Below, in pieces: positions 1-11,975 of a stretch of DNA of 64,000 nt (position 1 is the first letter of the stretch; the number at the start of each line of letters is the position of its first letter). This DNA comes from Scolanthus callimorphus. Lineage: Eukaryota; Cnidaria; Anthozoa; Actiniaria; Edwardsiidae. Under the pieces are notes generated by a model. It ran no database searches, had not been told where the DNA came from, and worked only from the letters and a program-made list of their open reading frames with translations. The stretch lies in contig CM066918.1 of assembly GCA_033964015.1 (NCBI GenBank), forward strand, positions 21,287,387 through 21,351,386. Reading direction: 5' to 3'. The position numbers and the translations under genes were made by a program.

Positions 1-427
1 CTGCACGCGCGTGGCTATGTGACGGACTGTTTCACCGACATAACTGGCTCCACAGCCAGCACAAGTAAATTTATAAACAACACATGCGCGCAAGTCACTG
101 GGGATGGCGTCTTTTGTGCTGAAAAAACTCGATATTTTGCACGTTTGAAAAACTAAGCGAATATCTAAGTCTTACAGTACCGCTTGGACAGACAAGAAAG
201 TTGCTTTTGTGTGTAAGCAGAGAAGTTACCTACAAAGGCAGCTTGAAATAAAAGACGTTGGAACTAGGCGTTGGAACAGAGGTTTGGGTGGCTTCAGACT
301 CTAACTTCCTATTAACTACATTCTTAACGACATTCTCAATTAGGTAACCAGGATAGAGGTTTCTCATAAGGATATGTGTCAGGTCAGAATAATTCACTGA
401 TGATGACAGTTGAAACTGTCGAAACAT
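1..427 (-). pseudogene. Penelope-like retroelement fragment (RT tail and GIY-YIG nuclease), cut by window edge
   Basis: On the minus strand, 427-230 encodes a 65-aa stretch with LMRNLYPGYLIENVVKNVV, which resembles the end of the reverse transcriptase region of Penelope-like elements. Further on, about 130-1, is VVYKFTCAGCGASYVGETVR. This is the GIY-YIG endonuclease core with the Cys-x2-Cys insertion typical of these elements (the YVG matches the YIG half). Between them the frame is interrupted by stops (for example after FKLPL and near position 155) and needs frame changes, so the copy is dead. It runs past position 1, so the nuclease C-terminus is outside the window. The family call rests on motif memory, not on a search. 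Confidence 0.7.
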
Positions 428-1990
428 GTCGATTAAAACTTTCGTAATTTTTATAAAAACTTAGATTATGCAATCACCTGGAGAATCTTATGCCGCGCGC
501 CATGCTACACCAACGCATCGAAGCGTTGCGGTCTCTGTATAAGTGAGAAATATTTCATCATCTGCACGCCTAAGGCCGCGTCATTGAATAAGCGAGACGA
601 ATTAGTAAGCAAATGCCGGCACAAGGACAAATACCTATTGAAGAATGTTAATTGAAATGTAGAGACGCAACAACCTTAAGTTCTTAAGTTATGTAAATTC
701 ACTCCCGTTGTACACTGAAAAGTGCAGGTCCGCACCTCCATCGCGGCCTGTACGAAACAGATCTGTATGGCAGGCAAGGAATCAGCGTAACCGTTTTCCC
801 TTTGTACATTGCAATTATATATACATTGGAATTGTCTTCCTCGAAAATAAAAAATTTCTACGAGAAAATATTTTTCTGTGAATCTCGCTCTCAAACCTAT
901 TGTACATTTCATAACTCAACAAGTTTACGTCATGCAAATCAGACATCCGATACCTTGACCAAGAGACACGGGGGGTCATTTTCGGCGCACAAAACAGAAA
1001 CTTCTTGAAGCCATAACTTCGCTTTTAATTGGATCGTACTTATAAATTTGAAATAAGTATTTCTCTAATCATAATCTTTAGGAATACCACCACCAAACAT
1101 GCTCTATAAGATAAGTATCAAAAAGTATTGAGTAAATTGGTCGCGAAGTTGATAAATTGACTTTTTCTTGCTCGTGCGCAAAATCGATCAGTTTCTCCCA
1201 TTCTCGTTACCTCACGGGATCGATTCTGGTGATAGCCACTGACGCCGCTAACAGAAAGACCTTGATGCACATGCCCCACTGTTCAAATCAGCCAATCAAC
1301 AAAAACCACTCAAGCTGTCACCAGAGCCTCCCCCGCGAGGTGACGACTCTAGTACAAGAATAAGTTTTTCCACGCCATTCTCTTACACATGCGCGACTCA
1401 CAGCGAAGTGACATTTGTGTGCAGAGGGTACAATTGCGTTTAAAAGCACAAGAAAAAAAGAGAAGGTGAAAGTAAATTGTCAGAACCGGCCATGACTGAG
1501 CAAAATCCTTTTTCACGTTTTTGTTCTTTGATAGAGAACTCTTATTTTGATGTAAAAGCACAGACCTTCTGTACGTTCTTTGAGGGTAGCATGCCTATTT
1601 GTTGCTCCTTTTTCCGATCATGCGCCCAGCGCCAATAATCAACACAAGAAACGAGGGCAGTTGAACTGAAAGTACATAAAAGCGTCCTCACCGCAAATTA
1701 TAAGATGCCTTATACGGAAAAGACAAGATTCCAAGCCAAACCTTTCAGGGAATTCGACAAACTTTAAACTTGTATTTATAGCACCTTCTCAAAATAGAAA
1801 CTCTGTAAAAGAAATCAACACAACTCATCTCTCTTACATATCACGAAAAGGGGCAGAATAGCAGACGTTTGGCTAGGGAGTGTCCTTGTAAATTAAAACT
1901 ACCAAGCCACCTGTTTGTACGCACAAGTCCATCACCCAGAGTTACTTCGTTAGCAAAGAATATCTTAAAATGGTTTTTAACAAGGGACAT
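428..1990. other. Gene-poor stretch
   Basis: No recognisable coding exon was found. Short open frames here are not family-like. The stretch 1176-1395 resembles the 21374-21583 inverted-repeat element (both have CATTCTC, TCACCTC/TTACCTC and AGCCAATCA), so it is probably a decayed relative. Confidence 0.4.
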
Positions 1991-1992
1991 AC

Positions 1993-2044
1993 CTGCAGCT
2001 CGAGCGAGAATAAAGACACAGAACAAAACTAATGGGCTGTTCAT
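1993..2044 (-). CDS. Candidate first exon of a secreted protein (signal peptide)
   Basis: An ATG at 2044 on the minus strand opens MNSPLVLFCVFILARAA, a compact hydrophobic leader. It is followed directly by a consensus donor, GCAG/GTATGT, at 1993/1992. A signal-peptide exon ending in phase 1 is common for animal secreted proteins. No following exon was recognised between 1 and 1990, and the next exons may lie outside the window. The open frame also reads through the donor for a total of 93 aa, but that extension looks unremarkable. This could be chance; treat it as a candidate only. Confidence 0.3.
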
Positions 2045-5040
2045 TTTCCCAACTGTTGTCTTCGTGCGGTTTCGCGTGCTTCTGAGGTTGACAACCTGTG
2101 CGACGCCCCTTTTTAGCAGCAACCTGAGCGCCTCTAGACACTTCTTTTATACATCAACCTGTAAGGCAGAATAACAGATTAGATCACCAATCACCACTAC
2201 GCCATTCAAAGAGTTCTCATGTCGAAAATATTCACTTTGCCCAGGGCAAGTACCGCGCGTATATTGAATATCCGATAACAACGGAGGCGAAACTATTACA
2301 ACAACTACTTAGTTCATTAGTACAATCCAGCTCGTGATCCAAACAAGCTAGCATGAGATACAAACTACGAGTTGAGGTGGCCATTAGCGACTATCTGCCG
2401 AATAATTATTGACTACAAACTTGAAGGGATGAGAAAATCAAGAGAGTTGCAGAGATTACTCTTGGTGCCATCAAGGTCTGATATTTCCTATAACTAATTC
2501 CATTATGCATAGACTGAGAGATTCTTATCCCTGTTCCAAGGAGATTTTCGGATCAGCTATGATACTAAAGTGCTGCTAGACACGACAGCCAATCACGTCT
2601 ACTGGTTGACGAGGTTTTTCTTCCGATAAATTAGGAAAGAATAATAGCGAGAAGAATAGCAAGTGATGACATGATCCAAGCACAGGTGGATGGATAAGTA
2701 GGTTGCAATTATAGCTCTCTGGATTTGTGTTTTAGTCGTCAGAATCAACAAGAGATCACTTTGAAAATATCAAATGGAAAGCAAATAAGGTGGAAATGAG
2801 GGGCGAATTCGACAAAGAAGATACTAGAGATTCCATTTAAGATAACAAATCCAATTAAAGCAAGAGAATCGAAAAGACAGTAACATAATTGGTGATAAAT
2901 AATTTGCTCTTTTTTTTTGTAATTTTCAAAATGGCTTGTTGAAATTGCAATCAGAAATAGAGTGTCAGTTACGGATCTTCTAAAAACGTTAGAGACTTAC
3001 GCGTTTATGCTCCACGATCTTGTATTGTAATCCTCAGTCCAAGCCCCGCTTTTTTTGGGAAATATAAGAAAATGGTGTGAATTTACGCTGCTGCGCGCGC
3101 TAGTGAGTGCTTTTCGGAAAGGTTTCTATTGCTCTTTTTGTACCTATACTCCCATTAGCAATCGTGAGGAATCGCACGATTGTATAGTGTCCCAATGAAT
3201 CAATCCAAGTACAAATTCCGATCACGTCACGAGCTGTTCCTAATTCAAATGAGCTTAGACAATGGAGTTTCCTCATTTGCATTAGGAGCGGTCATGATAA
3301 GATAAGCCATAGATCGTCTGAACTGCGAGGAAAACCAATGTCTTCCTACTTGCATGGACCTGTAACTGACGACGCGTGACGTTAAGCGTGAAATTTAGCA
3401 CGGAATTCTCTCATCGGGCAATAGAATTATCTATAGAATCCTATGATATCTCTTTTTTCTGTAAATTGAGGACGAGATATCATAGGATTCAAGTATATTC
3501 AAAGAGTTCAGTCGGTAGATTCCGCCGAAAATAGCACTCAAAAAGACGATATCGCCCTCGTCGCTGCGCGACTCGTTTCTTAGCGGAATCTAGCCTCCTG
3601 AAGCTTTGAATAATCCTATAGAATGGTATTTTTGGTTATGAGCACAAAAATAGAAATCTAATTTTGTGTTGTTTCCCATATAAATTCCGTTTTCGTCGTC
3701 CATTGATGTCATAACATTTTTCTCTATAATTTTAAGTATACAAATAACGCATCGGCAGAGCTGCTTCTTTGATCATACGCCCGCGGGTTTTTGTTGTCTT
3801 ACACGTAAATTAGATCCTAATAATTAGAACATACTGATCACAACGACCGTCTTATTCTAAACTAAAGGTGAGCTGTAGTCTCTTGCATCATTCACTCTTT
3901 TTTATTAGAACGTTAAGAACCGCTAATGAGGGTCAAAAACGGGGTATTTAATAACAATGTATGAAAACGTTTTCAAAATATTATGGCAAATCTCAGCAGC
4001 CTCCAGCGTTTATGTAAAAGTGTGATAATCAGTGTTCAGCAGCGGATGAAGGTTTTTGGAAGGGGTGGGGGATGGGGGGGGGGGGTGCGTTTCTGGTTTG
4101 AAGAGCCAGGCTTGTCAGCACGGCTACCACAACCTAGTCTTATAAGGACTACATTTTTGCCAGTGTTTAAATCATTTTTGTATTGCAAAGGGTGAGCTCC
4201 TGAATCCGCCACCGGTGTTTTTGCCAAACTCATATATTCCGCAAATCGTAGTTCAGGACGGTTGGTGTTTTGGAGAGGCGAACGAAGACACAATGTGAAC
4301 ATTGGCCATTGACGTCTGTGAACACAAGCCGAGTACACAGAAGTCATTGGAAAGTGGCAACATTTTTGTCATGGCTGGATGTGAGCCATGGCAATCCCTA
4401 GGGCCCTAGAGTGGATTTCATATTACTGAAGTGAAATCAACCCACAAAGTGATTCCACCAATTCGCAAAGTATTGGAAATTACTTACGAAAGTCGTCCGA
4501 TCCAAATTAAGTACGCTGCATGTTGGCGGGTGGAATAACTAAGTCGCCTTACGTCATACAGTTTAGAAACTCCAGCGACCCGAAAATGTGTTTCTCCATC
4601 TTCTTTTAATATACATTTAAAGGGAACAAGTCACGATACGCGCATGCCCCAGGAGCGATCACTGAATCATCAGCAAAACTAACCAAACTATCGCAAACTA
4701 TCCTATCATCCTATCTAAAAATATGGTCCGATGGATCGAGAAGTGAGCAAGATTATATACGATTTTTTTCGAGGTTTTTAGCCTTGACTGGCCATCGTTA
4801 CGGGACGATACTTCTTTGATTTGAAGGATGCGCAGAACAGCTGCGCAGTTGCGTGGCATCTAGCCTATAAGGCGAGGTGTCAGGTCGTGGCCCGCTCAGA
4901 TTTTTCTTACTCGTGCGAGGCACGACAGCACTTCAAAATGTGACATCAGGTATAAAAATAACAACTACCACTAGTAAAGAATCCTTTCAAGATGATATGG
5001 TCAAAATTTGACATCATTTCGAAATAGGATTTCAAAGATA
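2045..5040. other. Non-coding stretch with small inverted repeats and a G-run
   Basis: No gene was recognised. At 3430-3490 an ATCCTATGATATCTC segment is repeated in inverted form about 50 bp later, and partial matches continue to 3625, suggesting a small decayed fold-back element. A G-rich run at 4058-4087 could form a G-quadruplex. The short frames at 3983-4347 come from this low-complexity run. Confidence 0.4.
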
Positions 5041-5047
5041 TTCGCAT

Positions 5048-5330
5048 AATCTTATATGTAGAGATTATAACATGGTAAGAACTTGATATCGTTTTATTCA
5101 CGAGTTTTCGTGTCGTAGCGTGAATGAGCGAGTGAATAATACGATATCAAGCTCTTGCCATGTCATATTTGTTTATTATATACTCTGAGTCTGATAAAAT
5201 AGCAAAAAAAAGAATAATTGCATTTTATCGTGCCGTGAATGATATCGTATCATTCACTGATACGATTTTTATTCACTGGTGTTATCACATGGTATTTGGT
5301 CACAGTATATAATAAATAGAGAATAATACA
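5048..5330. mobile_element. Fold-back MITE-like element
   Basis: Nested inverted arms are visible. ACTTGATATCGT near 5082 is mirrored by ACGATATCAAG near 5142, and ATTCACG/CGTGAAT pairs occur on both sides. A second hairpin (ATGATATCGTATCATTCACTG) follows at 5240-5275. The unit is AT-rich and encodes nothing. Exact ends and a target duplication were not resolved. Confidence 0.5.
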
Positions 5331-5499
5331 TGGGCGCGCGGAGAACAGACAGAATAATATACATGGACGCTTGGAGATATGGAATTTATCTTTTTATATT
5401 TTAAACACTCCAGACATTCATTTCTCAATCTTAGCAATCCTTCATCGACAATTGTCCACACTGCTTCCTTCAAACTCTTTCATTGATTATTCCTCAGGG

Positions 5500-6080
5500 G
5501 TTGTTGTTTGTGACCCTGGAATTTCCACGGGGCCACTCATTTCACCCCGGAATTCCACAAGGCCTACTCTGGGTCCTAAGATCGCCCAAGATCGCAAAAT
5601 GAAAAATAGAAAAAATCCCAAGAAGATCGCCCAAGATCACAACATGAAATATAGAAAAAATCCCGAGATCGCCTAAGGCCTACGGCAAACGCCGTGCCAG
5701 AGTTCTTCGCGCCGTTCCAATACAAAACAAAAGAAATTTCTTTATTATAAAGTATAATGAAGCGGCATCCTTTGAAAAAGGAAAGGTTCGGCAGGAGAAG
5801 AGCGACTGAAGTTCGGCGTTTGCCGTAGACCTTAGATCGTCTAAGATCGCCAAAGATCGCAACATGAAATATAGAAAAAATCCCAAGATCGCCCAATTAC
5901 GGCGATCTTGGGACCCAGAGTAGGCCTTTCCACAGGGTATGCATTTGCAACTTTGATTTTTCCACAGGGGCCACAAGAGAATGTGGAATTTCCACAGGGG
6001 CTGGTTCAAATTTTACACAAGGGTTGTACAGGAGCCTGGACTTTCCACAGGGGTAGATCAATTTTTGAAAATTTGGAGTT
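5500..6080. repeat. CCACAGGG-rich interspersed repeat, copy 1 (interrupted)
   Basis: Around the inserted element, the host DNA carries recurring TTTCCACAGGG words (5522, 5928, 5958, 5988, 6040) spaced about 30-40 bp apart. The segment 5928-6070 aligns by eye with 11811-11960 (shared words TTTGCAACTTTG, ACAAGAGAATGTGG and GGTTGT). The two are therefore copies of one repeat family. Confidence 0.55.
5560..5927. mobile_element. 368-bp TIR element with 7-bp target duplication
   Basis: The element starts AGGCCTACTCTGGGTCC and ends with the exact inverse GGACCCAGAGTAGGCCT. The flanks carry TTCCACA on both sides (5553-5559 and 5928-5934), a convincing target-site duplication. Inside are several copies of an ATCGC-containing unit with AACATGAAATATAG, and an inner inverted pair built on GGCAAACGCCG. 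It has no coding capacity. A 7-8 bp duplication would fit a hAT-like non-autonomous element, but the termini are not diagnostic. It interrupts the CCACAGGG-rich repeat described separately. Confidence 0.7.
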
Positions 6081-6338
6081 CTTCGATAGTGGGTTGGAAC
6101 AGCTAATTGTGCGTTTTTTGGAACGTTGGAGGATGAATAACTTGTCTTTTCCTCATTGAGAGGCACATTGCCCTTTGTTACCTTATTACAGAAAATAAAA
6201 AAATCACGTTATATCAATTTAGATCGCGTGTATTTCCGTTACGAATAACGTTAATTTGCATGTCATTGATAAAGTGAACACTAATTTCTATTGATCTCAC
6301 TTTTTCCGCTATCTTAGTTTAAGAGAGCCGTTTGACAC

Positions 6339-7358
6339 CACAATGGTCGGTTGCTATGGATTTTCCTCCCGGAAGCATCTTGAAATTTATTTTGGCTCAC
6401 AGAGAAGCAATTTCTATTACAAGTAAGGCTAAACATAATAAAATGTTATGTAGGCAATTTTTTCTACATAAAAATACAAATGTAAGGTTATTTTGACGTT
6501 TTTTGATATCATGACGTCATAAGTGGCATCTATTTTTAGTAACAGCGCTAGAAATGTGTTAAACCGTGTTCAAATGTTATAGATATTGTTTCCTGCACGA
6601 AGAACATATATACAGTGAAAACCCCGTCTCAATCGGATAAAATGGTAAGAAGTTACAGCTAATCAATGAAATTCAAATTTCCCGCCAATTGACCATATAT
6701 GGTCAAAGTTAGTGCGATTCAAACAGCCAGGCAATGAATGTATCGAAGCAGGGACCATGACGATGTTGTATAAAATCAAAATTGTAGTTTTTTCAGAATG
6801 GGACTATAGGGGTTACTCCTCGTGTTTGTCACATAATACGTCATTATGACGTCACAATACCGTATTGCGTGACAAAAGACGCCTCATAACCTATAGTCCC
6901 ATTCTGAAAAAACTACAATTTCGATTTTATACAACATCGTCATGGTCCCTGCTTCGATACATTTATTGTCTGGCTGTTTGAATCCCACTAACTTTGACCA
7001 TATATGGTCATTTGGCGGTAAATTTGAATTTCTTTGATTAGCTGTAACTTCACGCCATTTTATCCGAATGAGATATGGTTTATGCCAAAAATACAACATT
7101 ATGTACAGAAAACTAATGCACTTTTTAATGTTGCCTCCGTGAATTTCCTTTTTGATGCCAAATTTGGGCATGCTTTATGACGTCACAATAGCGGTCACAT
7201 GGGCTGAAATAGATACTTATGAATAGGTAATTTCTAAAACTACCTCTCTGCCAAGTTTCTTCACATTTGACATATTTTACTTCTGTCTATGGCCTAAAAC
7301 ACTCATCATTTTAACCTTCCGGGAGGAAAAGCCCTAGCAACCGACCATCGTGCACTGC
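6339..7358. mobile_element. 1.02-kb palindromic fold-back element
   Basis: The two arms are long inverted copies centred near 6848. Outer words ATGGTCGGTTGCTA and TTTTCCTCCCGGAAG (left) return inverted near 7310-7350. Inner words such as CCATATATGGTC, CAGGGACCATGACGATG and CAGAATGGGACTATAG recur inverted at 6895-7030. The loop centre contains TACGTCATTATGACGTCA. The arms differ at scattered bases, so the element is not newly made. The 95-aa minus-strand frame at 6884-7171 is just an arm sequence. Confidence 0.65.
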
Positions 7359-8001
7359 CAGTGGATTTTGTTATTTTACTTAGCAGCTCTTAACAAGGTT
7401 CGTTTTGATTAGTCATTGCTTGAAATATTCTACGCTCGATCGAAATAAAAATTGAAATCTAGCTTGCTGCAGTCTTTCGCTTTCACGTTTAACTTTAGTT
7501 TGAAAAATCTGGCCCCCTTCCGCGTTAATGGTCTTTTTTGGAAGCAATTCAGGAGTATTTATGAGTTTCGCCGCACTATGGCTCTTCATTTACGTACTCG
7601 TCAATATAAATTTAGCGCCAGACAGCCAAGTCTCTATACATTTATGAATTAAAGAAATGATAATTGAAAAATGACAAGTAAAAAATAATTAACAAAGATT
7701 ACGTCTGTTGAAACTTTCTTCTATTTACGAAAACGTTTTCAATGACGAAAGGCATCGGAGCGCCGCCATAAAGTAATGGTCCATATGGTCCGTATAAGAA
7801 CTACCCAAGTCAACGGCAGAGCATGCTGGAATGCAATTATCTTCTATTGAAAATATCGGCGATTTCATTGGCTTAGACACAAAAATCGGTCAAATTACCA
7901 TGAAAGAAAGACTTTTCTCAGGATGTATGGGAAGATAATAAGCACATGTGGTACTCATATACAGGATATACGATTTTTAAAGACTTCGTATATGGGGAAC
8001 C
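7359..8001. other. No gene seen
   Basis: A 66-aa plus-strand frame at 7452-7652 shows no family signature. I see no other structure. Confidence 0.3.
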
Positions 8002-8003
8002 TA

Positions 8004-8256
8004 CAATGGTGGACAAAAGTCGTTGAGACACACACGTAAAATTGGTCGGCTATGTCCAAAAGACCTCTCCCCGGTAAACCAGCCTGTTTTCACCCCCTCC
8101 CCTTTTCAATGTTGAGCTCCGGACCCGGCACAACTTTTGCCACACATGACCAACATTGAATGGGTGGGGGGAGGGGAGGGGGACTAAACCATTTCGGGTT
8201 TTAGTAGAATTGAAGAGTAATGGGTGCAAGTGTCTCAACACTTTTGTCCGCCATTG
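8004..8256. mobile_element. MITE-like element X, copy 1
   Basis: The left end CAATGGTGGACAAAAG...GTTGAGACAC is matched by the inverse of the right end GTGTCTCAACACTTTTGTCC...CATTG, giving about 27-28 bp of terminal inverted repeat with few mismatches. A second, inner inverted pair (CCCCTTTTCAATGTTG against CAACATTGAATGGG) makes it a nested hairpin. TA lies on the outer side. Length, TA target and lack of coding fit a Tc1/mariner-type non-autonomous element; the superfamily is an inference. It differs from copy 2 by a single C. Confidence 0.7.
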
Positions 8257-9796
8257 TCTGAGGCAAAAACACAGTAGGCTATACTACTTTGGTGCCTTTT
8301 TTTTCCTATCGGACATTTAACGTATTAGACCATGTATTTTTTCCAAGTAAGGTATGGAACAAGGATAACGTTGCTAGGTAATTTTTTAATTAGTGACGTC
8401 ACAGTCAGAAATTACTAAGAAATCAAGGTCAACCTGAGCGCGCGCCATTCGCGGCTTTTTTCATATCACTGCTGTGTCAGCAAGCGTGATGATGTTTCAC
8501 TGTCCTGTTTCTCCGCTAAACATTGCGTACATTTACTATGCACATATAGATCAAAACATTTCGGCCCAGAAAATATGTCTGAGACTGAAAAATTCAAGAT
8601 CGGGCTTATATCAGTTGAAAAACTGCATTAATTGGAACACTAAAACAGAATGATTGAGTTAGAAACCGATCCTTAGATCTGATAGTCGAAAAAAGGGGGA
8701 AAAGAATTGAATGTTAACTATGTATCCTGCATATTTATTGTATGTTTTTTGATTGTAATGAGTGTAGAAATTGATTTTACATACAGAAAATTTAAAAAGA
8801 AGAAGTGTTTCTCCTAGATCGTATTCGGCATGCGGCTTGTCATGTGTCCCCCACCCCTCCCTCCCAGTGAAGTTATCCACAGGGAGCCCCGCAGAGCTAA
8901 GAAACAACCCTTAATATTTAATCCAAACACACATATATCAACATGAAAAGAAGAAATGCCGTCTTTCTCATGAAGCTCTTTCTACCGAGCACGAAATGGT
9001 GGCGCTGAATTCCAAAAAGTATCGATAAACCACGGTTAACCACGATAAACCACGAAAATTATAATGAAAAGAGATCTTTATTTTTATTCAGGGTTTACGT
9101 GGTTAATCGTGGTTTATCGTACTGAAAGCTAAGCATTTCTTTCTTGCTCACCACGAGTCACTAGAGTAGTACTAGATTACTTCAAGTTTACTTTCTCTAT
9201 GAGCTACATTGCATAGTTCCTAAGAAACTCGTGTCCGAAATGGTCGATTTACCGATTTACCGAATTGCCGATTTACCGACTCTCCATGGCGCATTACGAA
9301 ATCTTCCCTCCTTTTAAACTTATGTCCGCTTGGCCATACGTTACAAGATAAAACCAACGCAATGCCTTCCCTACAGACTCTTCGCTACCTCAATCAGATG
9401 AACATTCACGCAGCAATTCCATGATTTGTATTCACTTAGTTCGGAGACAGAACGCACGCTCCCAATTCCCTTAGTCGTCACTGGCAAAAACCACAGGGTT
9501 CCCAATCTGAGAGAATTGTTTAAGCCTTATCACGCAGCAATTCCATGATTTGTATTCACTTAGTTCGGAGACAGAACGCACGCTCCCAATTCCCTTAGTC
9601 GTCACTGGCAAAAACCACAGGGTTCCCAATCTGAGAGAATTGTTTAAGCCTTAACAACGTCAATACGAATTTAAAACGAATTTTTTTTTCAGAAATGCTA
9701 TCTCTGGTCCTCTATTTACGATTCATTAACAAATTACATTTCTTTACTGAGAGACAACGGCGTAAAGCAACCCCTTTTTCTATTTATGTTTTCAGA
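8257..9796. repeat. Monomer M, copy 1 (1,540 bp)
   Basis: M1 starts TCTGAGGCAAAAACACAG and ends TATTTATGTTTTCAGA. It contains GTGACGTCACAG (8392), a hairpin built from AACCACGATAAACCACG and its inverse at 9028-9120, a run of GATTTACCGA words near 9245, and a perfect 122-bp tandem pair (about 9410-9652) containing CACTTAGTTCGGAGACAG. A frame of roughly 73 aa starting MFLSSAG at 8907 (minus) recurs in every copy but matches nothing I know. M is joined to the next copy by CTG at 9797-9799. Confidence 0.75.
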
Positions 9797-11372
9797 CTGT
9801 CTGAGGCAAAAACACAGTAGGCTATACTACTTTGGTGCCTTTTTTTTCCTATCGGACATTTAACGTATTAGACCATGTATTTTTTCCAAGTAAGGTATGG
9901 AACAAGGATAACGTTGCTAGGTAATTTTTTAATTAGTGACGTCACAGTCAGAAATTACTAAGAAATCAAGGTCAACCTGAGCGCGCGCCATTCGCGGCTT
10001 TTTTCATATCACTGCTGTGTCAGCAAGCGTGATGATGTTTCACTGTCCTGTTTCTCCGCTAAACATTGCGTACATTTACTATGCACATATAGATCAAAAC
10101 ATTTCGGCCCAGAAAATATGTCTGAGACTGAAAAATTCAAGATCGGGCTTATATCAGTTGAAAAACTGCATTAATTGGAACACTAAAACAGAATGATTGA
10201 GTTAGAAACCGATCCTTAGATCTGATCACGCTTGGCACAAATGCACCCGAAATCGACAGCACGTTTTGTGACGGCTTTTCCCGAAGGACGCGCGCTTAAA
10301 TGGGGAGACTGGGCCCTAATCAAAAGGATCGATTGACAACTATTTTTAGAACTTCCCAGAAGACCTCTCGAGCCTCACAGAGATTTGCAAAATGGCGGAC
10401 TCGACAGAGGAAGAAGAGAGGAAGATTTTGATACCAAATATGACTAGCTTTTGCAGTAACCACCAAGTCTTTCGGCAATGTTGAAATGGTGAATATTCTG
10501 GAAATCGCATTTAGCTATTCGGCTTCAAATTCATGCCTATTTTGGCTTCAAATAACTTTTTTGTTTCACCTGATGGAATGTAAACAGAACGATGAATACA
10601 AAGTGCAATGAACTCTCTAAAAGTTGTTCTTTTTAGTTTTTTGAATTCAGCTTCCATGAGAGCACATTTTCATATTTCGTGGACATTGCGTTGCCACTCG
10701 TCGCTTCGAAACGTACGCAATATCGTTGCTTTGTTGGGAAGGAAGCGTGACTCTATTCTTCGTTTGCAACTGACGTCACTAATACGTTCTGGTGGATGAT
10801 TAACAAAAGATATGTAATCAGCGTCCATTCTGGTACCAGCAGTCATGCATTACGTGCATTGTCTTTTGATTCTCTAGAGATTGGTTGAAAACCAAGAATA
10901 CGAGCTCTGGAATCACAACAAAACATAGTTTGGACAAAACAAGGACGATTCTTATGGAGAAATAATAAGGTTTGACGTATAATCTTCATTGCTTTGGTAA
11001 TATTTCTTCAAATTATAGAGAAGTGCGCATTTTTCTGGTGATATTATTGCTCTGTACGTGCAATCAGCTTTTTTAGAATCAGTCGGCGATTCTCATTCTA
11101 ATGCATTGCAGCTTATTAACCTTTTAATGCCAGCAATCTAGAAATCAATGGCAATGAATAGAGAGTCAGAAAGTGGAAAATTGGTGGAAGAATGTAGTAA
11201 AACCAGGTCAAGGAAATATCTTAAATATTGATTGCCCAGTAAATCAATGGCAAAATTACTTTTGTTTTGTTCCAGTCACCTGCTGGGGAAGGTCATCTTC
11301 CTGTCCTGTTTTTGTTTTGTTTTCAGAATGGGCTGTTCCATTTTAGATGTGTTACCCCCTATCGAGGAACCT

Positions 11373-11410
<38 letters not shown>
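11373..11410 (+). repeat. 38-base poly-G run
   Basis: An uninterrupted run of G follows ATCGAGGAACCT. It can form G-quadruplexes and is a likely site of sequencing or length error. Translated frames crossing it are poly-Gly artefacts. Confidence 0.9.
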
Positions 11411-11411
<1 letters not shown>

Positions 11412-11689
11412 GGAATCCCCATATTTTCATACGGGGGTGCTTGTCCTATCTCTTGGTGTATAAAATTGACAGGTCTTGCTATCTCTTAGGGGTGTTTAAA
11501 ATCGGCCCTATCCCTTAGGGGAGTCTCAGATCAATCCTTGCCCAGAAATATATTGCTACTGACACCAGAACCAATATTTACAAAGCTTTTATTTGTTTTG
11601 ACCTGCCAAATTTGCTATCTTTTAGGGGTAAATTTGCTGTTGGCCACACCCATTTTGCTATCCCTTAGGGTCAAAATCAATTTTCCCGA

Positions 11690-11975
11690 CGAGCACCCCC
11701 ATCTAAAATATTGGGAGTTCCCCCTGCCCTGGGCATAGGGATCTGTGTTTCACCCTGGAATTTCAGCAAGGGTCATTGTTTTGACCCTTAAATTTCCACA
11801 GGGACTTTCTTTTTGCCCACCTCCAATTTCCACAGGGTATTCCTTTGCAACTTTGGAGTTTCCACAGGGGACACAAGAGAATGTGGTATTTACACAAAAG
11901 TTGCTTCAAATATCCACAGGGGTTGTGCAGAAGCCTAGAACTTTTACACGGATAGAGCATTTTTCCTCGTTAGGG
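11690..11975. repeat. CCACAGGG-rich interspersed repeat, copy 2
   Basis: Words of the form TTTCCACAGGG recur at about 30-60 bp spacing. The order of shared words (TTTGCAACTTTG, ACAAGAGAATGTGG, GGTTGT, GAGCAT) matches 5928-6070. Upstream, four TATC(C/T)CTTAGGG-like words (11480-11670) are also repeated. The origin of this family is unknown. Confidence 0.55.

Noticed and set aside
5576..6166. Frames of 89-109 aa on the minus strand
   Set aside because: They fall inside the TIR element and the CCACAGGG repeat and repeat the same text (ILGFFLYFMLRSL).
8257..10226. Reading the 430-bp direct repeats at 8257 and 9800 as LTRs of a retrotransposon
   Set aside because: The full comparison shows a tandem array of whole 1.54-kb monomers (U1U2U1U2U1U2); no tRNA primer site, polypurine tract or gag/pol was seen.
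11232..11518. Frames with long poly-Gly or poly-Gly/Trp
   Set aside because: They are caused by the 38-G run.
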